Assembly (NCBI GenBank): GCA_003427395.1
Contig: BFEA01000025.1
Location: forward strand, 5,080,064-5,103,117
Length of the DNA: 23,054 nt
Reading direction: 5' to 3'
From: Chara braunii
Lineage: Eukaryota > Streptophyta > Charophyceae > Charales > Characeae
The notes beneath the pieces are model-generated. The model worked only from the letters and a program-made list of their open reading frames with translations, searched no databases and had not been told where the DNA came from. Below are positions 1-9,137 of the stretch, one piece after another (the stretch's first letter is position 1; every line of letters begins with the position of its first letter). The position numbers and the translations under genes were made by a program.

Positions 1-38
<38 letters not shown>
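1..38. repeat. (GA)n microsatellite at left edge
   Basis: The window opens inside a perfect GA dinucleotide run. Further GA tracts lie at 170-226 and 366-383, the last preceded by a (CG)n run at 352-367. The GA tracts alternate with U2-snRNA-like fragments, giving a compound repeat. The right edge is a (TC)n tract, so both ends stop in the same kind of simple repeat. Confidence 0.95.
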
Positions 39-41
<3 letters not shown>

Positions 42-64
42 GATCCCCAGCCCCCCACCACCAC

Positions 65-130
65 CATCAACTGTATTACCGTATCTGTCCCAATCAGTTT
101 CATATCTGATTGTGGTCCATGGGGACCATA
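65..130 (+). pseudogene. U2 snRNA-derived fragment, copy 1
   Basis: The stretch follows U2 snRNA from just before the branch-site-recognition region through stem-loops IIa and IIb. It reads gtatctgt, then atcagttt, catatctgat and gtggtccat-ggggaccat. The stem IIa arms (atcag/ctgat) and IIb arms (gtggtcc/ggaccat) can still pair. The branch-site-pairing segment (GTAGTA in functional U2) is altered to tattaccgta. The 5' end and the 3' half are missing and an A-rich tail follows, so this is a relic or part of a U2-derived SINE and not a working gene. Confidence 0.7.
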
Positions 131-167
131 AAAGAAAAAGAAAAAAAAACGGAAAAAGTTCACGGGC

Positions 168-228
<61 letters not shown>

Positions 229-255
229 TAACTACCTACGATCCACCCACCCCAC

Positions 256-315
256 TATCGATTGTATTATCTGTACCAATCAGTTTCACATCTGATCCGT
301 GGTCCATCGGCACCC
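256..315 (+). pseudogene. U2 snRNA-derived fragment, copy 2
   Basis: This is a second copy of the same U2 region, about 190 bp downstream: tattatctgt, accaatcagttt, cacatctgat and gtggtccatcgg. It lies between (GA)n tracts like copy 1 and is also followed by an A-rich run (caaaaataaatgg), so the two belong to one tandem unit of GA tract plus U2 fragment. Stem IIa is retained, IIb is degraded and the rest of U2 is absent. Confidence 0.65.
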
Positions 316-351
316 AAAAATAAATGGAAAGAACACGAGAGCGTGAGACCA

Positions 352-383
<32 letters not shown>

Positions 384-397
384 TAGATCTTTCTCGA

Positions 398-642
398 GGG
401 GGGGGGAAGGGGAAGGGAGGAGAGATCTGCTTAACAATAATGACACTTTTATACTTGATCGAACAAGTGCCCCAAGGCTCTCTCAATCACACAGTGTCAG
501 CAGCCCAAATCGCCTATGGAGGGGGGGGGGAGGGGAAGGGAGGAGAGATCTGCCTAACAATAATGGCACTCTTATACTCGATGGGGACTTCCAAGAAGTG
601 CCCCCAGGCTCTCTCAATTACACCATTTCAGCCCAGATCGTC
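398..642. repeat. Tandem duplication, about 120-bp unit
   Basis: Two adjacent units begin with a G-rich run followed by aggggaagggaggagagatc, then aacaataatg-cac, ttatact-gat, ggctctctcaat and cagcccaaatcg or cagcccagatcg. They differ by substitutions and small indels. The short frames across them are by-products of the repeat. Confidence 0.85.
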
Positions 643-1321
643 GACGGAGCAGTCAAAATGAATATAGAAAAGAGCACGAATCTGGGCTACTACGCTTTGC
701 TACTGTACCTTCCTTCATTATTGCGGGCGTAGCCGCAACAGGTCCCCTAGTTGGTTTTATTATCATCGAGGGAAAGTTAGGAAACTGATGAAGTTGGTGA
801 TGACTTAAAATCAAAATGGAACCCATAACTCTCAGCGGCGCGAAGCACTGCAAAAAGGTCAAAGCACCCTACGAGGACGTAGCATGTACAATTTTTTGGA
901 AAAACTTGTCACAGTGATCTCTTTTCAATGTTTCATAACTACCCTGTCAAAATACACAAAAATTCTATTCATTTAACCATTAAAATGAATTTGTTACGCT
1001 TATTCCCAGAAATACAAAATCATTTCGAAATTTTTGAACACCTTCTTGGGTTTCACAGTGCATGCAATACACGAACTGAATTCTTCGTTGGTGCTTACCC
1101 CCGTATGAGAAATTAAAATGAATTTGTTAGGAAACTGATAAAGTTAGTGTTAGGTTGGTTCAACATCAAGAGAAGAGAAAAGTGTAGGGCATAAGAAGCT
1201 GAACCCTGTACGAGGCGCAGACAACGTTTTTCTCAAAAAAAAAAAGGAAAAAGAAGGGTTTTTACGGCGAAGCGAAGCACCCCTCTCAGACTGTATGGTT
1301 CATTGTACGTTCCTGGCATTG

Positions 1322-1529
1322 ACACTGAACTTTTCCTTTGTCTTCTCCTTTTCCCATTGTGTGTGTGTGTGTGTGTGAGGGGCCCCCAGAGGGGGTGGGG
1401 GGGGGGAGGAGGGGAAGTGTCTGTGTAAGCTATAATCCCGTATGTTCCCTCCTCACATTTCCTGAGTGCATGTCCTTTTGGCAGTTGAGTGGAACTGAAC
1501 TTTTCCTCCTTTGTCTTCTTCTTTTCCCG

Positions 1530-1563
<34 letters not shown>

Positions 1564-1650
1564 AGGGGGTGGGGGGAGGGGAGAAGTACTATAATCCATA
1601 TGTTCCCTCCGCGCATTTTCTGAGTGCATGTCCTTTTGCCAGTTAAGCCC
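1322..1650. repeat. Tandem duplication with internal (GT)n, about 170-bp unit
   Basis: Each unit runs actgaacttttcc, a CT-rich stretch, a (GT)n tract (1359-1378 and about 1531-1562), a G-rich run, tataatcc, tatgttccctcc, and then tgagtgcatgtccttttg with cagtt. The copies differ mainly in GT-tract length. Confidence 0.85.
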
Positions 1651-1744
1651 ATGGAAGCTATAAAGTCGTTCGCCATGCACTATCCCTGGTTTGGTGGTGC
1701 CCTTTTTTCTGACCGGGTATTCTTGTGCCGGTAATCGGATGCAG

Positions 1745-1860
1745 GGTGTAGCTGTAAGAGTCAGAAGACCCACCGACTATAACCCATCAATGGCCGCAAC
1801 GTTAGGTCCCAGCCAGCCAAGCCCACATCTGAACCTTGCTAATGTTGGACTTACCCCAGG
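1745..1860 (+). CDS. U2AF65: U2AF65 exon: end of RRM1 and linker
   Basis: The exon encodes [15 protein letters not shown], the last strand of RRM1 and its RRP exit, then [20 protein letters not shown], a linker typical of plant U2AF65. The acceptor is gatgcag and the donor gtcagt. It ends in phase 2 (GG), and the next exon's first T completes glycine. The visible reading frame is open further upstream, but that sequence does not resemble U2AF65, so the exon is started at the acceptor. Confidence 0.93.
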
Positions 1861-3891
1861 GTCAGTATTTTCTCTAGCCCTTTTTGTACCCTCTTGTCTT
1901 GAAATTTGATGCAATGGTTTTCTGGTTCTTCTCAGTGTTGGGGATCATTGATATTTGTTGGGCAGTTTTTTTTGTCTACGGCACGGGTATGATTGAGGAT
2001 GAATGTTTCAGATTTGTGAGGCTCCTGTTTACTGTGTGGCTTCTGTTTCAGCAAATGGGACTAGCCATATCTGACTGGGCCCCGTGACAGTTTCCCGTCA
2101 TACAGCTGTCCATCAGCGTTCCGTCTTGAACGCATAACACGCCCAGACGGGCCAACACTGCGTGCCTCCTGGATGTTTCTGCCGGGCCAGCGGCACGGGT
2201 TGCGTGCCCCCCGATCACCAAATGAAATTAAATAGGTCACTGCTTCGTGGTGGTAACTATCAACGCTGCGCCCATCCATTTTCATTTCATTTCAAATGGT
2301 TATGTGGCCTCTGGTGACACAAGCGCCACGAAGCGTTCATCTTTCCCACCCGCCCCAGGACGGTGGGGTTGAACATCTGTGGTGTTCCTATGTACTGTGG
2401 CGCTTCCGTTTCCTTAAAGGGGGCTAGCTCTACCTGACCAGGCCCTGATGCCTTGATGTCCACTGGCTTTGGGGGGCCAAGCGGCGCAGCCCTGTTTTTT
2501 TATAAATAAGAGACAGTGTGGGTCCTTCCGCACAAGGTCTCGTTGATTTTTGTCAGGATGGTACGGGTCACACAGTGTTGTATGGATTCTATAGAGAACA
2601 TGTATGGATTCTATAGAGAACATGTACGTACTTTGTTGGAGATGGTTTGGGATGTCCACTGCCTTGTGAAAGTCTATGCTTCTGCTTGCTTTCAGGAAAA
2701 AAAAATGATGTCTTCTCACTTCAATGAGCGCCGATTGTCGTAGCACAGCACCTATTTTGTCCACATTGTTTGGCACGTCCAATGCTTGTTTGTGAAAAAG
2801 CGTAGTTTCTTCCATCAAGAAAGTGTGTCATGGTGTTTTCAGGACATCTGTTAAACCACCAGTACGTGGCCCAGCTATCGGCCGTGGAAAAAAATAGAGT
2901 AGAAACGTTTCTAGTCGGATGAATTTGGGCGCTCCTGTAGTGACCCATACGTTTGCTAAAATCGTGGCGCTGCGGTAACGGGCACGACTCTAGGAAGTAC
3001 TGGTTGTTTAAAATTGGAACGATACAGAGAAAATTAGTATGACCCCTGCCCTGTGCAAGGATGACACGCATAAGTCAGGAAATGGTCCAATTTTATTTAA
3101 CAGTGAAAAGAAAAAAGAAAGTGTGTCATGGCTGTCCTTTGGGACGTCCGTTAAAATTGGAACGATACAGAGAAAGGAGATTAGCATGGCCCCTGCGCAA
3201 GGATGACACACATAAATCAAGAAATGGCTGTGGTAGTCATCGGGCGGCCCGGCTGGGGGAATGTCGCCCGGGTACCCTCCCGGGCGATCCCAGCGCATAA
3301 TATTCAAAAACATAGAAAATAAAAAAAATTAAAAAAATCCGAAAAAAGAAAATGTTGTGTAAAAGTGCAATACAAACGACTTTTGGCTCAGGGCCACCTC
3401 GAAATTCCTTGTTAATTTCAAGATAAAAATAAATGAGAAAATGCACCCTTTTAAGCCCTTCAGTCACTGTTTATACCCCCCAACGCCCCCTTGATGACCC
3501 ATCACCAAAACCGAAGTTAAGACCGGATTCTGACCCCTTGGGCCGAGCGCAGTCCTGGCCTGAAGTCTTTCTTTTTTTTTGGTATCCTTGCCTCTTTTTT
3601 AACCCGTCTGGTTTTGCCGGGCGACACCCCCTCTGCCCAACTGGCCCGGTCGTGCTGGGCCGGGCGACGGCCCAACATAGAGAAATGGTCCATTTTTTTT
3701 TTTAAACAAAAAAAAAGAAAGTGTGGCATGGCTGTCCTTCGGGACATCCGTTAAAATTGGAATGATACAGAGAATGAAGATTAGCATGGCCCCTGCCACG
3801 AGGATGACACACGTAAATTGAGAAATGGTCCAATTTTATTTAAAAGGAAAAAAAAAGAAAGTGTGTCATGGCTGTCCTTTGGGAGATCCGT

Positions 3892-3923
<32 letters not shown>

Positions 3924-6900
3924 GGCCCCTGAGCAAGGATGACATCATGACACCCATAAATCAAGAAATGGTCTTTTTATTTTAACGAAAAAAAGAAAGT
4001 GTCATGGCTATCTGTACTGCAGCCTGCTTACATGTCCACTTTCTGTATGGGCCCAAGTGGTGCAGCCCTAGTTCAGTACAAATATATGGCAGTGAGAGAA
4101 AAGTGATCTGGCTTCGTTATTCACGGGGGCATCTCTATACGAGGTCTCGGTGATTGTTGCCACGGTGGTGTGAGTCGAGCGTTGTGGTTTTGAGCGTCTA
4201 CGTTTCTGTGGAGATGGTTTGGGATGTACTCTGCCTTCTGACAGCCGATACTTCCCCGTGAACGAAGAGAGAGAACGACTACTTCGTTGTGGTCTTGAGC
4301 GGCTAATTTTCTGTGGGGATGGTTTGGGATGTACTCTGCTTTCTGAAAGCCGATACTTCCCCGTGAACAAAGAGAGTGAACGACGACTTCCTTGAACGAA
4401 GCACCGAATGGCAGCACACCGCTAAGAAAACTAGGCAAAGGGCGCCAGTGAAGTATGCTTCCCCGCAGGGTTGTTTTGTGTGTGAATGCTTGACATTGCT
4501 TGTCGTTGGTTGTATCGATGTATGAGCTGGACCGGTCGAGGGCGGTAAACATGGACTATTCTCCCCTCACCACTGCATCTATGTAGTTGGTTTTTGATGG
4601 CCTCCAGGTGCTTGGGAGGCTTCGGCGCACTGTCACAATCGCCTCAAAGAAATCCAGCAGGCTGTTTCCTGTTGAGGTATTATTGGTGTGACCTTGTGCA
4701 CGGTACGGGCGGTTGAATTGGAGGTATATCTGGGTGATCCTTGGAAAAAAATGTTGCACTGGAAAGATGATGCAGCTGTTTATAGTGAAAACATTTGAAA
4801 GTGATGCACTCGAAAAAAATCATGTGCACCTCCTGTAAGTCAGAGCAGGCAAGCCATTTGCTGTGTGGTCAGTTCTTCAGTAGTATGTGTGCAAAGACTT
4901 GCTTACTCTGGTCACTCACTCTTTTTTGCTGGTGCAGTGTCACTTTTGAGACGGTGATAGCCGTATTTCAGACTATTTCTGGTTTTGAGCAAACTCTGAC
5001 ATTACTGTAAGCCCATGCTGGATATTGTGGTGGTTCGTACGCTGAATCGAACTCTCTGAATTTCTTCCTCAAAAGCACTCTCCTTATCAGTGCTGCAGGC
5101 GGAGCGGATGGGCCCGACCGCATCTTCATTGGGGGCCTGCCATACTATTTGACAGAAACACAGATCAAGGAGCTGCTGTCCACCTTTGGGTGAGTCATTA
5201 CCATTGTCTTCTGAATGGTGTGGCCCCACCTCTTGCCTGTGAATGGCAGTCTGGCATTGTATTGAACGATGTGTGTGTGCAGAAGTCGATGGCTGATATA
5301 TTTGATAATTCTGCAGGTCTGATCATCCGTTACGTGTGCGGGTTTTTCCCGGAGCACATGGAATACGTGTAGACCTATTTGGGTTTTTCTTCTTCACCCC
5401 TCTCTCCTTCCGTTTCTCGTCTCTACAACATTTTTTTGCTACCCAGTTTTATTTGTGTAATTAGTAGCGCATGTTCCAGCTTAACGAGCAAACATCATTA
5501 GCGGTTAACAGGGACCCCCACTTTTCAGGCCCAAGGTAAGAAGGGGTGGGGGGGTCGGGAGGGTGATGCGCATTGTAGGCCAGGTTCGAAGTAGTGGTGT
5601 GGAAGAAAATGAAGGGAAGGGGGAATGGGTTTTTGCGAGAGGAGCGGAAGAATTATGCCTGGCAAAGTGTACGGTCGTGATTTTTTGGTGGACAAAGAGG
5701 TTAAAGTTCCGCTAAACATTTTTGGTACTTTTTTTTTTTTGACTTTTTTTTGGTTTTATTAGTAGTGCATGTTCGAGGGTAATGAGGAAAGAAGGGAGGA
5801 AGAAGAGAACTCCGATGCGATACATGGAATCTGACACAGATATCGTCTGCCAACGATGGGAGGACGAAGCCATTGGAGGCCAGGTTCAAAGCAGTGGTGT
5901 GGAAGAAAAGGCCGGGAAGGGGGCAAGGGTTTAATCATCACTTCAATGCGAGGAGTGAAAGGAGAATGGCTGGCAAAGTGTAAAGACGTGATGTCTAGGT
6001 AGATAAGGGGGGAGGAAGGTGGGTAGGAGGGTACCTGGATGGGTTTGATTGGCCTGTGAAGATGTGCGATAGCCTGCTTGCGATAGCCTGCTTGTGATAG
6101 CCTGCTTGCGGAGAAAATATAACTTCCTTGGTTGGCAGGTCTGCGGAACGTGTCCAAAGTACGAGAAGGAAACGTAGCAAGTGTTTCGAAAGGCTTCCTA
6201 GCAAAGCGCACACTGGTAGGAAACTGTTAAGTACACTGCGAGAACAGGTATTTTTGAAAGGAGACTTTATACCCATTAAGGGGGAGCGAATCCTGAAACA
6301 TTGCCTCAGTTCGGATTGTTCTCTGCAACTCGAGAACATGAAGTTGGAATCGTCTTTTAGATGCTTGAGGGTTTTTTATGAACTTGTGTGGTTCTCTTCG
6401 AAGAGGTGTTTGGAGTATACGCAGTCAAAAAACAATTGACGGAAAACGAGGCCGTAAATACTAAACAGTAATTTTTTTGTCCATTAAAATCTTATGTAAT
6501 ATTGCATTGAAAGAGTGCGGGGGAGGTGTTTTGCTTGTCCTGCTGCTTTGGCTATTAGCTATTTTGTTTTCGGTTCCCTCCCCCAGAACTGTCGCTGCAA
6601 CCTTTTGTGAGGTTGGACATGCCTGCACTACCGTCTTCACCCGAATAGAACGCCCAGTCATTATAGCCGTATTTGGTGCAATTTTGAGTCTAGATGCAGT
6701 GACAATGACCGGGCGTTCTATTCGGGTGAAGACGGTAGTGTGTATAGCATTAAACCACCACCAGTACACGCGGCCCCCTGTCAAAGGCCGAAACGCGATA
6801 TTGGGACGGGATGCACAGGCAAAAATTGAAAGAGAAAAACAACACACACAAAAGAAAAACGAACGAGTTTTTGATGGTATGCTGTGGCTTTCATTTACTG

Positions 6901-9095
6901 TCACAAATTTGTTTTTGGTGCAGGCCTCTGCGTGCATTTGATCTTGTTAGAGATCGCGACACGGGCAACTCGAAGGGTTACGGGTTCTGTGTCTATCAGG
7001 TTGGTACTGATGTCTACATGGTTCCCATCTTCATTCTCGAGTGCCTGTTTGTGATCAATGCAGTTCATTGGGAACTGTGTGCATATTTTGAGAATGTGTA
7101 CACTGTACTACAACAGCTTGAGCACATCACGCGAACAATAAGCGAACGCTGAAGGCGCCAAGCATGCTTGCTCAGGTGCTAAAGGAATGATGGGAGCCAG
7201 GCTCCGGTGTGCAGGTGGTTTAAGATTGGCATGTATCTCCTTCCCGGTCTGGGTTCGGGTTCGTCCATTTGAGAGCCTTTGCTGGGAAAAAAGAACCGTT
7301 GACCTTCGTGGTGAGTCATCACCAAGCATTAGGTGACTGTGTTCCGGTGTTTATATCGTTGATGCTCTCAACCACAACTGGCCCAACCGGGGTTAAGGTG
7401 GAGTATCACTTACAGAATAAACAGTTAGGGGATGTTGCAGACTGTCGAGGGTTCAGCCGCCTGATGAGTCGGTGAAACTCCGACAAAACAGTTTGTCACA
7501 GCTCCTCGTTTGTTGCCTTCTTCTCCCTCTCTGGTGACGGTTTACCAGGGAGTTCTGTTTGACGATATGAAATGAACCAAGTACTCGTCAAGATTCACCT
7601 AGCAAACATCGATGAACATTTGCACGAGAGTTCACACGTGAGAAGCCGAAGCTGAGATTCAATCAACACATGAGGAAGTCGTCTCCGACGAAACAGTTTG
7701 TCACAGCCCGTCGTTTGTTGTCCTCTTCTCCCTCTCTGCCTACGGTTTACCGTAGGCAGCTCTGTTTGATGATATATACCACGAGTTCGCTAGCACCCTG
7801 CTACGGTTTTCTCCGGTCAGGTCGAGCTGTGCTTCTAGTCTGTCTGGAGTGTATTTTTTGGCTGTGACAGACCTTTCTTTGTTTCGTGGGTGTTTTGCTG
7901 GCTTACCTTGTGATGGGGTGTGAACCGACGGTCTGTTGAGTTTTCCGTCTGTTGTGGGTGAGTGATAGTCTGCTTTGATTTTCGTCACTGGTACCTTGAG
8001 GACAGTGGTTGGTGCCCACCTCAGGGTATCAGTTGTCGGGCAGTCATTGATGCTTAACCACAGCCGGGTTAAGGTGGATTATCACTTACAGTGTAATCAG
8101 TTAGGGGATTCTGCAGACTGTTGAGGTTCACAGCCCCTCGTTTGTTGTCCTCTTCTCCCTCTCTGCCTACCGTTTACCATGCAGCGCTGTTTGACGATAT
8201 GTATGAACTAAAAGTGCCACTATGCAAAACAAACGGTAAAATAAAAGAAAAGAAGACCAACGTGAGGGGCACGCTGAAACCATTCATTTTTCTCATTCTT
8301 CTTTTATATGCTAACACCGGGAATAATGCTTTTTTTTCTCATCTTTGGTGTGGGTGGGGTGCGGTGTCCTCTTGCAGGACCCGGCTGTGGTCGATGTTGT
8401 GTGTGCAGCCCTCAATGGCATGAAGATGGGTGACAAAACATTGACTGTCAGGCGAGCAACAGCAAGGTAAATTAAGTTCCCGGCAGCGCTTCCATGATGC
8501 TATGCGAGCAATCTTTCTCATCTCTGATCATTTCTGGAAGGAAATTTCTCTGATGAAAAAGATGATGATACAGCGAGCCTAGGTCAGTTGGTACAACCTA
8601 TGAACTGTTGAAATACAGATCCAAGTTCGAGTCCAGATGAAATAAATTAAAAAAATTGTTCTTTAAAGAAGGTTGTGTAACTAGATGCCCACGCAAACGC
8701 GCCACAGTCTCAGTTGAAGCCGAGGCCGATAAAAGTACTGATCAGGAGGACTCAGCTTGGTAACCAGCTGAGAGGAGTTGTACCAAGAAAGAATGCGGTG
8801 GCTGTTGAGGGTAAGGCTCCAATGTGGATGAACATCACCTGCTGCATTGAGATCGGGTGTGCGAGAAAATGCCATCGGTGGTGTGATGTGTGTGTGTGTG
8901 TGTGTGTGTGAGTACATACCCTGCAGCCATGTAGCTGTGGGGTGGATATCAGGACCGGCTTGGTTCCAATTTTGTACGCCTTGTCATGGCTGTCTTGAAC
9001 GGTGCTTGGCTCTTTCGGCCATGGGTGCCGGTTCGAATCCACGATGTGCAGTCACGGGGTGTGTGTGTGTGTGTGTGTGTGTGTGTCTGTGTGTG

Positions 9096-9137
<42 letters not shown>

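Larger units (their letters stand above)
1..1744 (+). other. 3' part of an intron upstream of the first visible U2AF65 exon
   Basis: No exon for the first part of RRM1 or for the RS domain is recognisable here, so this is read as the end of one intron, bounded at 1744 by a gatgcag acceptor. It holds GA and GT microsatellites, two U2-like fragments and two tandem duplications (398-642 and 1322-1650). A short motif, aaactgat(g/a)aagtt, occurs near 783 and 1133. I see no gene between 643 and 1321. The intron reading depends on the exon at 1745 and not on a visible donor. Confidence 0.6.
7498..8205 (+). repeat. Ribozyme-linked repeat family, three local copies
   Basis: A block of about 65 bp starts cgtttgttgtcctcttctcc and continues ctctctgcctacggtttacc and ttctgtttgacgatat. 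It occurs at 7507-7577, 7711-7776 and 8139-8200. Upstream, 7360-7445 and 8047-8130 share a second block with ggttaaggtgga, tatcacttacag, cagttagggga and gcagactgt. In the third copy the join reads gaggttcacagcccctcg, so the ribozyme core (about 40 bases) is cleanly missing. A fourth, truncated block lies at 18931-18996. Confidence 0.8.

Noticed and set aside
785-810. ctgatga motif as another hammerhead core (also near 8552, 12974 and 19516)
   Set aside because: No stem II followed by GAAA and a cleavage triplet can be drawn at any of these sites.
3510-3560. 5S-rRNA-like phrase (gaagttaag ... cttgggccgag)
   Set aside because: The similarity is short, and the second copy of the element (12608-12665) does not keep it.
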